A stretch of 9,817 bases of DNA, taken from assembly GCA_023267415.1 (NCBI GenBank), contig JAHFNM010000029.1, positions 1 to 9,817 on the forward strand. The letters run 5' to 3'. Position 1 is the stretch's first letter, and each line of letters opens with the position of its first letter. The translations under genes and the position numbers were made by a program. The DNA is from Candidatus Nomurabacteria bacterium. GTDB taxonomy: Bacteria > Patescibacteriota > Minisyncoccia > Phycocordibacterales > UBA9973. A model generated the notes under the pieces. It did no database searches. It worked only from the letters and a program-made list of their open reading frames with translations, and was not told the DNA's origin. This document shows, piece after piece, positions 1 to 5,396 of this stretch.

Positions 1-1
1 T

Positions 2-856
2 ATCACTTTCAATCATATCCATAAGATACTTACTAACTTATTCTATACAGGTAAGGTTCTAGGCAATAATGGCGTATATGTTCAGAGTGTCAGCCACGCG
101 CCACTCGTGGATGATGACTTGTTTTACAGAGTTCAGGGTCTTTTGAATTCAAAGAAAGTAAGCACACACTATAAAGACAAATTATACTTCGCTTACCGCG
201 GGCTCATTCGCTGTGGGGCTTGTGAGCGCGTATACTCGCCGTATAGCCAGAAAGGTATTGATTACTATGGTGCACGCTGTGCGGAGGGCTGTACAAACGA
301 AAACAGAAATATAAACGCTGATTACATTGAGCAAAAGGTTGGCGCGGCTATGTTTAACCTCGCTTTCAACGACGAGGAGAAAGCAGAAATTGACCGTCAG
401 GTCAGAGACGAGGTCTCTACTCTTGAAGACAGTCGAGTAGCGCAGATTAACGCCATCGCTCAAGAAAAGAAGAAACTCAACGAGGATTTGTCGTACCTAC
501 GCAAAAACAAACTCACGTTGCTCAAGAATGGCGTTTACAGCGGGCAAGACTACCTCGTCGAAGAGTCAAACATATTGCAGAAACTCGAAGCACTGAACAA
601 GCGAGAAGAATCAAGCAACGTCTCAATGCGTGAAGTTATCGACGATGTTGTGTTTCTTTCCGAACTCTTAGAAGATGCGTACCTGTATTACACTTTGGCG
701 AATCCAACAGAAAAGCAACAAATCATTACAAAAATCTTTTCCGAACTCACTTTGTTCGGAGATACGTTGGATTATAAATGCAGAAACGGATTCAAGGTTT
801 TTGAAAACAAGAAATCCTCCTTATGTGACTCTACGGGGAATCGAACCCCGATTTAA
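2..856 (+). CDS. Large serine recombinase (site-specific integrase), 5'-truncated by the window edge
   Basis: The reading frame is open from base 2, well upstream of the first ATG at 107, so the gene continues to the left; 284 C-terminal codons are visible. The first residues (KILTNLFYTGKV, then HAPLVDDDLF) match the end of the 'Recombinase' DNA-binding domain of large serine recombinases. A zinc-ribbon follows, with Cys pairs CGAC (from about base 212) and CAEGC (from about base 278). A charged, coiled-coil-like segment then spans roughly bases 370-610, as in serine integrases where it governs synapsis and directionality. The catalytic serine domain lies outside the window. The last ten residues (CDSTGNRTPI) and the TAA stop are encoded by the antisense of tRNA-Glu, so the C-terminus was set by the integration site. 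Expected role: integration and excision of a mobile element lying to the left. The family call is from remembered motifs; the specific element is unknown. Confidence 0.9.
   Translation: MTFNHIHKILTNLFYTGKVLGNNGVYVQSVSHAPLVDDDLFYRVQGLLNSKKVSTHYKDKLYFAYRGLIRCGACERVYSPYSQKGIDYYGARCAEGCTNENRNINADYIEQKVGAAMFNLAFNDEEKAEIDRQVRDEVSTLEDSRVAQINAIAQEKKKLNEDLSYLRKNKLTLLKNGVYSGQDYLVEESNILQKLEALNKREESSNVSMREVIDDVVFLSELLEDAYLYYTLANPTEKQQIITKIFSELTLFGDTLDYKCRNGFKVFENKKSSLCDSTGNRTPI
826..856. other. Probable attachment-site region: recombinase end overlapping the tRNA-Glu 3' end
   Basis: The last 31 bases of the recombinase gene are the reverse complement of the T arm and 3' acceptor strand of tRNA-Glu. The integrase gene sits directly against the tRNA 3' end, the usual geometry of an island that restores the tRNA on integration. 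The true core should recur at the far end of the element, outside the window, so its exact bounds cannot be seen here. Integration at tRNAs is commoner for tyrosine than for serine integrases. Confidence 0.5.
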
Positions 857-897
857 TCCTTGAGAAGGATCTGTCCTAACCGTTAGACGATAGAGCC
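826..897 (-). tRNA. tRNA-Glu (anticodon CUC)
   Basis: Read on the minus strand the cloverleaf is complete. The acceptor GGCTCTA pairs with TAGAGTC (one G-U). The D arm is GTCT/AGGAC-like, as in bacterial tRNA-Glu. The anticodon stem GATCC/GGATT encloses loop TTCTCAA with anticodon CTC (plus-strand bases 862-864). The T arm is GGGGT-TCGATTC-CCCGT-like. Discriminator A is followed by CA, so CCA is not encoded and must be added after transcription. The gene reads GAG codons. Its 3' end overlaps the recombinase gene on the opposite strand. Confidence 0.95.
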
Positions 898-913
898 ATA
901 AGAAAACAAACTC

Positions 914-942
914 ACATTAGCACATTTTTTGGGCATCGTAAA
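914..942 (-). promoter_or_regulatory. Promoter for tRNA-Glu
   Basis: On the minus strand a TTTACG -35 (937-942) lies 17 bases before a TAATGT -10 (914-919) that has a TGC extension. Transcription would start near 907, about 10 bases before the tRNA. It is divergent from the glutaredoxin promoter. Confidence 0.45.
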
Positions 943-957
943 CATGCTTGACCGGTA

Positions 958-966
958 TGATATACT
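958..966 (+). promoter_or_regulatory. Extended -10 promoter for the glutaredoxin gene
   Basis: TGA-TATACT forms a TGN-extended -10 box; no good -35 sits at the right distance (TTGACC at 948-953 is too close). The start would be near 973, giving a leader of about 35 bases that carries an AGAAGGA Shine-Dalgarno (994-1000) 8 bases before the ATG. Unlike several neighbours this gene is clearly leadered. Confidence 0.5.
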
Positions 967-1008
967 CTAGGGAGGAAGATATCATTATTAATTAGAAGGA
1001 ACACCATT

Positions 1009-1248
1009 ATGCACACCGTTTCTATTTACACGACCCCATCATGCCACTTCTGCCACATGGCGAAGGATTATTTCAAGGAAAACAACATTGCGTACGAAGA
1101 GATCGATGTTGCTGCAGATCCAGCCAAGCGAAAGGAGATGGTGGATATGACAAAGCAGCTCGGCGTGCCGGTCATCCGCATCGATGATTCGCTGATCGTC
1201 GGATTCAACAAGCCGAAGGTCGCCGAACTCCTCGGACTCGCAGCATAA
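1009..1248 (+). CDS. Glutaredoxin-like / NrdH-type redox protein
   Basis: A 79-residue single-domain thioredoxin-fold protein, typical size for a glutaredoxin or NrdH. The N-terminal strand VSIYTTPSC leads to the redox motif Cys12-His-Phe-Cys15. The cis-proline motif GVPV is at residues 52-55 (Pro54), and a GF(N) motif follows at residues 65-67, as in Uxx-star/glutaredoxin-like proteins. It should act in the cytosol as a dithiol reductant, for example for ribonucleotide reductase or mixed disulphides; the actual partner is not shown. The ATG at 1009 is fixed by an AGAAGGA ribosome-binding site 8 bases upstream. It is monocistronic: its own extended -10 promoter lies upstream and a terminator follows at 1316-1335. 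GSH versus another thiol as reductant cannot be decided from sequence. Confidence 0.93.
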   Translation: MHTVSIYTTPSCHFCHMAKDYFKENNIAYEEIDVAADPAKRKEMVDMTKQLGVPVIRIDDSLIVGFNKPKVAELLGLAA

Positions 1249-1335
1249 GCTCTAAAACACAAAGTGTTTGAGCGAACGACTATGGTCGGTTTAGTCAAAA
1301 ATGTGTATGCTAAAGGCACCCGAGCGGGTGTTTTT
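1249..1335 (+). terminator. Glutaredoxin 3' region: two hairpins and an intrinsic terminator
   Basis: Immediately after the stop codon GCTC-ta-AAACAC-aaa-GTGTTT-GAGC (1249-1273) folds into a 10-bp hairpin with a 2-base bulge. CGAC-tatg-GTCG (1277-1288) follows. Then CACCC-gagc-GGGTG (1317-1330) is followed directly by TTTTT, a textbook Rho-independent terminator. It ends four bases before tRNA-Arg, so that tRNA needs its own promoter or readthrough. Confidence 0.7.
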
Positions 1336-1339
1336 AGTT

Positions 1340-1411
1340 GTCCTCGTAGTTCAATGGATAGAACTGCTGCGTCCTAAGCAGTTAATGTCGGTTCGATTCC
1401 GGCCGAGGACA
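1340..1411 (+). tRNA. tRNA-Arg (anticodon CCU)
   Basis: Full cloverleaf: perfect acceptor GTCCTCG/CGAGGAC, D stem GTTC/GAAC, anticodon stem GCTGC/GCAGT around loop GTCCTAA (anticodon CCT at 1373-1375), and T arm GTCGG-TTCGATT-CCGGC. Discriminator A1411 is followed by CA, so CCA is not encoded. It reads AGG codons. Position 32 is G, slightly unusual, but U33 is kept. Confidence 0.95.
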
Positions 1412-1462
1412 CAAGATGAAAAAGATCAAATTGTGCAGGGTATACCCATCTGAGGAGATTTA

Positions 1463-1543
1463 ATGATTAGTAACCACGGTTTGAAAAACATCACTATTTG
1501 TGTTACAGTCTTTGCGTGGAGCCGGAAGATTCAAAAAAACTAG
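1463..1543 (+). CDS. Possible 26-codon upstream ORF with a good ribosome-binding site
   Basis: An ATG at 1463 follows TGAGGAGA (1451-1458) at good spacing and opens 26 codons (MISNHGLKNIT...) ending at TAG 1541-1543. It overlaps the start of the small membrane protein gene in another frame. Its last codons are cAA AAA AAC TAG, which contains the -1 slippery heptamer A AAA AAC. The peptide itself resembles nothing I know. It may be a leader peptide, the 5' end of a frameshifted fusion, or chance. Confidence 0.25.
   Translation: MISNHGLKNITICVTVFAWSRKIQKN
1481..1509 (+). promoter_or_regulatory. Promoter for the small membrane protein, predicted leaderless
   Basis: TTGAAA (1481-1486), a 17-base spacer ending in TGT, and TACAGT (1504-1509) form a good -35/extended -10 pair. 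The GTG start codon at 1516 is exactly six bases after the -10 box, so the transcript would begin at or next to the start codon. Confidence 0.5.
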
Positions 1544-1776
1544 ATCGCATTCTCGCACTTGCCGAGGAGAACAACGCCTATATTCGCAAGGTGCGAACCA
1601 CGCAAAAAAACTCGCAAATGTTCAAAGCTATCTATTGGGTCATCCTTATCGCTCTTGCGCTCGGCGGATTATTTTTTGTCCAGCCGTATTTTCAAAAGTT
1701 TTCTAGTCTCTACTCCAGCGTGAGTGGAACGGATTACTCAAAACTGCTCGGCCAGTTTGGCCAGCAATCAAAATAG
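1516..1776 (+). CDS. Small single-pass membrane protein, unknown function
   Basis: 86 residues from GTG 1516 (MEPEDSKKLDRILALAEENN...). An acidic and basic helical N-terminus (about 1-36) is followed by one clear transmembrane helix, residues about 37-57 (KAIYWVILIALALGGLFFV), then QPYF and a short polar C-terminal tail. I recall similar short proteins with an 'AEENN' helix, one membrane helix and QPY in CPR genomes, but no function. The open frame also allows TTG 1498. I chose GTG because the predicted protein then begins like its relatives and a -10 box lies six bases upstream. No Shine-Dalgarno precedes either start. The gene ends 7 bases before tRNA-Phe and probably shares its transcript and terminator. 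Confidence 0.75.
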   Translation: MEPEDSKKLDRILALAEENNAYIRKVRTTQKNSQMFKAIYWVILIALALGGLFFVQPYFQKFSSLYSSVSGTDYSKLLGQFGQQSK

Positions 1777-1783
1777 ACGCATT

Positions 1784-1856
1784 GCCTGGGTAGCTCAGTT
1801 GGTAGAGCGCTCCCCTGAAGAGGGATAGGTCACCAGTTCAAATCTGGTCCCAGGCA
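1784..1856 (+). tRNA. tRNA-Phe (anticodon GAA)
   Basis: Acceptor GCCTGGG/CCCAGGC, D stem GCTC/GAGC, anticodon loop CTGAAGA with GAA at 1817-1819, and T arm ACCAG-TTCAAAT-CTGGT. The first pair of the anticodon stem is a C-U mismatch; the other four pair. Discriminator A1856, no encoded CCA. The terminator stem starts at the very next base. Confidence 0.95.
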
Positions 1857-1895
1857 CAAAGCAAAAGACCGCTCCGAAGGCGGTCTTTTGCTTTG
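1857..1895 (+). terminator. Strong intrinsic terminator after tRNA-Phe
   Basis: A perfect 16-bp stem (1857-1872 with 1880-1895) around the 7-base loop TCCGAAG; the 3' arm carries TTTTGCTTTG. It closes the membrane-protein/tRNA-Phe unit and lies just upstream of the gap promoter, isolating the two. Confidence 0.85.
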
Positions 1896-1904
1896 TCTGT
1901 AATT

Positions 1905-1913
1905 TGCTACAAT
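1905..1913 (+). promoter_or_regulatory. Extended -10 promoter of gap, predicted leaderless
   Basis: TGC-TACAAT ends six bases before the ATG at 1920. There is no room for a 5' untranslated region and no Shine-Dalgarno. The -35 region falls in the T-rich arm of the preceding terminator and is weak. Confidence 0.6.
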
Positions 1914-1919
1914 ATCCTC

Positions 1920-2942
1920 ATGAATAAAACACGCGTAGCGATCAACGGATTTGGCCGGATCGGCCGAGCATTTTTAAAAGTAGCCTGGGAACGGCCTGAA
2001 TTGGAGATTGTCGCGGTCAATGACCTCGGATCGATCGAATCACTCGCATATCTTCTCAAATATGACACTGTGTATCGCGGATGGGGGCACGAGGTCACTC
2101 AAGATGGCAAAGATCTTTGGATCGACGGCAAGCAGGTCCGTTTTATCTCCGAAAAGGACACAGCCAAGCTTCCATGGAAAGACCTCAACATTGATGTGGT
2201 TGTCGAATCGACAGGACTCTTTACTTCATTTGAAGCATCACAATTCCATATTACAGACGGTGCGAAGAAGGTTGTCATTTCCGCACCATCAAAGGGTGAT
2301 GGAAGTGTTGCCGGTGAGACCATTCTCCTTGGCGTAAACGAACAAAAATTTGGTACTTGTGCCATCACTTCAAATGCATCGTGTACTACGAACGCAGCGA
2401 GCCCACTTATTGGAATTCTCGATGAAGCTATCGGTATCGAAAAGGCGATTCTGAACACTGTGCATGGCTATACGGCTTCACAGGCGCTCGTTGATGGCCC
2501 ATCGAAGAAAGACTTGCGAGAGGGAAGAGCAGCTGCACAAAACATTGTACCGAGCTCGACCGGCGCTGCAATTGCCGTGACTAAGGCCTATCCAAATCTC
2601 GAAGGACTTTTTGACGGCATCTCAATTCGCGTGCCTGTACCGGCAGGATCAATCGTCGATGTTACATTCATCGCCAAGCGAGCAACAACTGCGGAAGAGG
2701 TGAATGCAATTTTGAAAAAAGCATCCGCTGACCTACGCTGGGCAAATGTATTCGCAATCACCGAAGAACCACTCGTCTCGTCCGACATTCTTGGCAATTC
2801 GCACGCATCTATAGCCGACCTCGCCCTCACTCGCGTAGTAGGAGGCAATCTCGTGAAGGTGATGGGCTGGTACGACAACGAAATGGGGTACACTCACACA
2901 CTCGTTGAACATGTAATTAAGACAGGTAATTCAATCAAATAA
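1920..2942 (+). CDS. gap: Glyceraldehyde-3-phosphate dehydrogenase
   Basis: 340 residues, normal for the family; a cytosolic homotetramer is expected. It oxidises glyceraldehyde-3-phosphate with NAD(P)+ and phosphate to 1,3-bisphosphoglycerate. The N-terminal Rossmann motif NGFGRIGR spans residues 9-16, and an acidic Asp35 after strand 2 suggests NAD preference. The active-site SNASCTTN (residues 151-158) gives nucleophile Cys155; the general base is His182 in HGYT. The phosphate-site PSSTGAA is at 211-217, and the C-terminal WYDNEMGY at 317-324. I chose ATG 1920 over an upstream TTG at 1893 because MNKTRVAINGFGRIGR is the usual N-terminus and TACAAT lies six bases upstream. It heads the pentose-phosphate gene run and consumes its glyceraldehyde-3-phosphate product. 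Confidence 0.97.
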   Translation: MNKTRVAINGFGRIGRAFLKVAWERPELEIVAVNDLGSIESLAYLLKYDTVYRGWGHEVTQDGKDLWIDGKQVRFISEKDTAKLPWKDLNIDVVVESTGLFTSFEASQFHITDGAKKVVISAPSKGDGSVAGETILLGVNEQKFGTCAITSNASCTTNAASPLIGILDEAIGIEKAILNTVHGYTASQALVDGPSKKDLREGRAAAQNIVPSSTGAAIAVTKAYPNLEGLFDGISIRVPVPAGSIVDVTFIAKRATTAEEVNAILKKASADLRWANVFAITEEPLVSSDILGNSHASIADLALTRVVGGNLVKVMGWYDNEMGYTHTLVEHVIKTGNSIK

Positions 2943-2943
2943 T

Positions 2944-3279
2944 ATGGAAGGAGAAAAAGGTTGGGAATTTAAGAAAGGCAATACTCCTGAGTTGCCAACA
3001 TTTAGCAAAAGCAAAAATCCTATTCCTAAAGAACAGATTGATTCTGGCATTTTGGAGTATATTTACAGCAAAGCTGATCCGGAACAAAAACAACTTCTTG
3101 AGATAAGCGACTTCAATCTAAATTTCTTGTGTATGGGAGAGCAAGTTGCATTTCTTGAATTGAATATAACTTCTGGAAACGGTAGTAAGATTGATTTAAA
3201 ACTCACGAACCAAGATGCTAAAATTTTTGTAGACCTAATTAGAAATACTCAATTTGATAACGAAATTGGAAGCAATTAA
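2944..3279 (+). CDS. Small hypothetical protein
   Basis: 111 residues, starting one base after the gap stop and ending 4 bases before rpiB, so it is almost certainly in the operon. No family recognised. There is no signal peptide or membrane segment. A Lys/Pro-rich, probably disordered N-terminus (residues 1-35) is followed by a predicted alpha/beta part (DFNLNFLCMGEQVAFLELNI at about 60-79, then a Lys/Asp helix). It is visibly richer in A and T than gap and rpiB, with AAA/ATT/TTA codons, which suggests a later arrival in the operon. No Shine-Dalgarno is visible; translation may be coupled to gap. Confidence 0.7.
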   Translation: MEGEKGWEFKKGNTPELPTFSKSKNPIPKEQIDSGILEYIYSKADPEQKQLLEISDFNLNFLCMGEQVAFLELNITSGNGSKIDLKLTNQDAKIFVDLIRNTQFDNEIGSN

Positions 3280-3283
3280 ATTT

Positions 3284-3724
3284 ATGAAAATTTACCTCGG
3301 TACAGACCACGCAGGCTTTGAACTCAAAGAAAAACTCAAGACATACTTGAGTGATTTAGGCTACGTTGTCGAAGACAAGGGTGCATTCACACTCAATCCC
3401 ACTGATGACTACCCAGATTTTGTCCGACCTGTGGCTGAGGCTGTGGTGAATGACGAAGGAAGTTTTGGAATCGTACTTGGTAAATCTGGCGAAGGGGAGG
3501 CAATGGTCGCTGACAAAGTCGAAGGCATCCGCACCGCCGTATATTATGGTGGGTCGCTCGACATTCCACGACTCGCACGCGAGCACAATAACGCCAATAT
3601 TCTTTCGATAGGAGCCGGCTTTGTGACGGAAGATGAGGCAAAGCAGGCGGTAAAGATATTTCTCGAGACTCCATTTTCTGGCGAAGAACGTCATGAACGA
3701 AGAATCGAGAAGATGGAAAGATAA
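3284..3724 (+). CDS. rpiB: Ribose-5-phosphate isomerase B (RpiB/LacAB family)
   Basis: 146 residues, the normal RpiB length; it interconverts ribulose-5-phosphate and ribose-5-phosphate in the cytosol. Family landmarks: the N-terminal strand MKIYLGTDHAG with Asp8-His9, PDF at 44-46, the phosphate loop GKSGEGE at 66-72, AREHNNANILSIG at 98-110, and the C-terminal HERRIEKM typical of RpiB. The E. coli-type catalytic Cys of the CGTGIG loop is absent. GxSGxGE instead resembles the mycobacterial RpiB loop, in which the Glu is the base, so Glu72 is the likely catalytic residue. ATG 3284 is chosen over ATG 3254 because it begins the conserved first strand. The gene sits four bases after the hypothetical gene and is followed by a REP-like element, then rpe. 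Confidence 0.93.
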   Translation: MKIYLGTDHAGFELKEKLKTYLSDLGYVVEDKGAFTLNPTDDYPDFVRPVAEAVVNDEGSFGIVLGKSGEGEAMVADKVEGIRTAVYYGGSLDIPRLAREHNNANILSIGAGFVTEDEAKQAVKIFLETPFSGEERHERRIEKMER

Positions 3725-3734
3725 GATTTTGAGT

Positions 3735-3801
3735 GTCATGCCGGACTCGCTCCGGCATCCATGACGAATTAAATGGATCCCGGATCGGGGTCCGGGATGA
3801 C
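3735..3801. repeat. REP-like inverted palindrome pair (REPIN-like)
   Basis: Two related palindromes face each other. Unit 1 has ATGCCGGA-ctcgc-TCCGGCAT (3738-3758). Unit 2 has ATCCCGGA-tcgggg-TCCGGGAT (3777-3798). Both carry the flanks GTCAT...ATCCA, unit 2 on the opposite strand, so the element begins GTCAT and ends ATGAC and can also fold end to end. Eleven of its bases lie between unit ends (centre GACGAATTAAA). Layout and sequence resemble dispersed REP doublets of other bacteria. It fills the rpiB-rpe gap and reaches almost to the rpe start. Confidence 0.75.
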
Positions 3802-3805
3802 GCAA

Positions 3806-4525
3806 ATGCAAATAATTCCAGCCATATTAGAAAAAAACTTTGTTGATGTCTCTACTCGCCTCGAGCAGGTGGTCGGGAGCGCAAAAACCGTACAGATCGA
3901 TGTCTGTGACGGCGTTTTTGTACCGAGCGTCTCATGGCCATATACAGCGCCCATGACTGCAGGCGGACCCAATCATTACGATCACGATTTTAAGGATATC
4001 GTCGGCGGTGAAGGCGAGGTCAACATGCCTCATTGGGAAGACTTGGATTTTGAACTCGATCTTATGGTCGCCGACCCAAAGCGTCTTTTGCCACACTTGC
4101 TCACAATCGGGCCTTCACGAGTCATTTTTCATGCTGAGGCACTCAAAGATCTCGAAAGCGACATGTATGAACTCGCAAAAATGATCCCTCCTATCGTGGA
4201 GATCGGCATCGCGATACATTTGAATACAAATCCCGAGATCCTGTTTAATCTTATCGACGAAAAGATCATTTCTTCTGTTCAGTGCATGGGTATCGCGTCC
4301 ATAGGATCGCAAGGTCAGCCGCAAGATGAACGAGTGTATGCAAATCTGCATACTCTTCGATCAAAATATCCTGATCTTCCGCTTTCTGTCGACGGTGCGG
4401 TGACGCTGGAAAATGCGCTCAAACTCAAAGAAGCTGGCGCGTCGCGCCTCGTCGTTGGATCGGCTCTATTTTCCGCAGAAAATCCTGCATCGCAGATTGC
4501 TGCATTCAAAAAAGTGGTACAATAA
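3806..4525 (+). CDS. rpe: Ribulose-phosphate 3-epimerase family protein, divergent metal site
   Basis: 239 residues from ATG 3806, a TIM-barrel protein expected to interconvert ribulose-5-phosphate and xylulose-5-phosphate. Matches to Rpe: MQIIPAIL start, VQIDVCDGVFVPSVSW (family HvDvMDGhFVPN), ELDLMV (family DvHLMV), VIFHAEA, VQCMGIASIG (family vLvMtVnPGfgG) and LSVDGAVTLENALKLKEAG with VVGSALF. Asp32 and Asp196, equivalent to the two catalytic aspartates, are kept. The two metal-ligand histidines are Gln30 and Asp85 here, and the segment 48-80 is longer than usual. In-frame ATGs at 3773 and 3797 lie in the REP element; 3806 starts the conserved strand. The neighbours rpiB and transketolase support the assignment, but substrate and metal dependence are uncertain. 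Confidence 0.85.
   Translation: MQIIPAILEKNFVDVSTRLEQVVGSAKTVQIDVCDGVFVPSVSWPYTAPMTAGGPNHYDHDFKDIVGGEGEVNMPHWEDLDFELDLMVADPKRLLPHLLTIGPSRVIFHAEALKDLESDMYELAKMIPPIVEIGIAIHLNTNPEILFNLIDEKIISSVQCMGIASIGSQGQPQDERVYANLHTLRSKYPDLPLSVDGAVTLENALKLKEAGASRLVVGSALFSAENPASQIAAFKKVVQ
4515..4523 (+). promoter_or_regulatory. Extended -10 promoter of transketolase N, predicted leaderless
   Basis: TGG-TACAAT overlaps the rpe stop codon and ends six bases before the ATG at 4530, the same arrangement as at gap. It may give the transketolase genes transcription independent of the operon promoter. Confidence 0.5.
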
Positions 4526-4529
4526 ATGC

Positions 4530-5393
4530 ATGTTGAGTGATCAAAAAATTTTGGAACTCGAAACAACGGCAAACAATATCCGCATGTCGATCATCGAGAT
4601 GCTTATTGAAGCAAAGTCAGGACACTCTGCAGGTCCGCTTGGCATGGCCGACATCTTCACCTATTTTTATTTTCATGCACTTCGCCACGATGCGCATCGT
4701 CCTGATTGGCCGGAGCGCGACCGACTCGTCCTTTCAAACGGACACATTTGCCCGGTGTATTACGCAACGCTTGCATACGCAGGATATTTTCCCAAAGAAG
4801 AACTGAAAACGCTTCGCAAATTCGGCTCGCGCTTACAAGGACATCCGCACCGTGAATGGCTGCCTTTCCTTGAAACCTCTTCCGGTCCGCTCGGTTCTGG
4901 ATTGTCGCAAGCGGCCGGCATGGCGCTTGCGGACAAGATTGATTTTGGCGATGTCACAACCCGCCGTATTTACGCATTTCTTTCCGATGGCGAATTGGAA
5001 GAAGGGAATACATGGGAAGGCGTGATGCTTGCGGCAAAATACAAACTGCACAATCTCACTGCGATCGTGGACTACAACAATATCCAGATCGAAGGCTATG
5101 TAGAAAACATCATGCCGCTCGCTCCTTTGATGGAGAAGTGGAAGAGCTTCAATTGGCATGTAATAGAGGTGGATGGACACAATTTTACCGCTATCGATGA
5201 GGCCGTTGAGCAGGCAAAGACCATCTTTGAGAAACCGACCGTCATTATTGCGCATACTATTCCCGGCAAAGGCGTGGACTTCATGGAGCACGATTATCAC
5301 TGGCACGGCAAGCCACCCTCACCAGGTGAGGGGAAAAAAGCATTGGATGAACTTCGAACACTTGGAGGGAAAATTAAAAGTGAGCATCAGTAA
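4530..5393 (+). CDS. tkt: Transketolase, N-terminal (thiamine-diphosphate-binding) subunit
   Basis: 287 residues, the size of the N half of a split transketolase, as found in CPR bacteria and archaea. Thiamine diphosphate and metal motifs are all present: GHSAGPLGMADI (residues about 31-42), LSNGH at about 69-73, GPLGSGLSQAAGMA, then SDGELEEGN...DYNNIQIEG, the diphosphate-magnesium GDG-NN motif with Ser replacing the first Gly. HTIPGKGV lies near the C-terminus. It works as a heterotetramer with the C subunit encoded downstream, moving two-carbon ketol units between sugar phosphates. ATG 4530 gives the usual short N-terminus; an upstream start at 4413 would run back into rpe. The gene is 4 bases beyond the rpe stop. 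The C subunit is not directly adjacent: a small ORF intervenes. Confidence 0.95.
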   Translation: MLSDQKILELETTANNIRMSIIEMLIEAKSGHSAGPLGMADIFTYFYFHALRHDAHRPDWPERDRLVLSNGHICPVYYATLAYAGYFPKEELKTLRKFGSRLQGHPHREWLPFLETSSGPLGSGLSQAAGMALADKIDFGDVTTRRIYAFLSDGELEEGNTWEGVMLAAKYKLHNLTAIVDYNNIQIEGYVENIMPLAPLMEKWKSFNWHVIEVDGHNFTAIDEAVEQAKTIFEKPTVIIAHTIPGKGVDFMEHDYHWHGKPPSPGEGKKALDELRTLGGKIKSEHQ

Positions 5394-5396
5394 TAT

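Noticed and set aside
948..966. TTGACC (948-953) as the -35 of the glutaredoxin promoter
   Set aside because: Only 7 bases separate it from the TATACT box, far below 16-18; the TGN extension explains the promoter without it.
1438..1447. Perfect palindrome GGGTATACCC as an operator
   Set aside because: A single 10-base palindrome with no second copy seen and no regulator gene nearby; too little to call.
3356..3811. Minus-strand ORF of 151 codons opposite rpiB
   Set aside because: Antisense shadow of rpiB that also runs through the REP palindromes; no family features.
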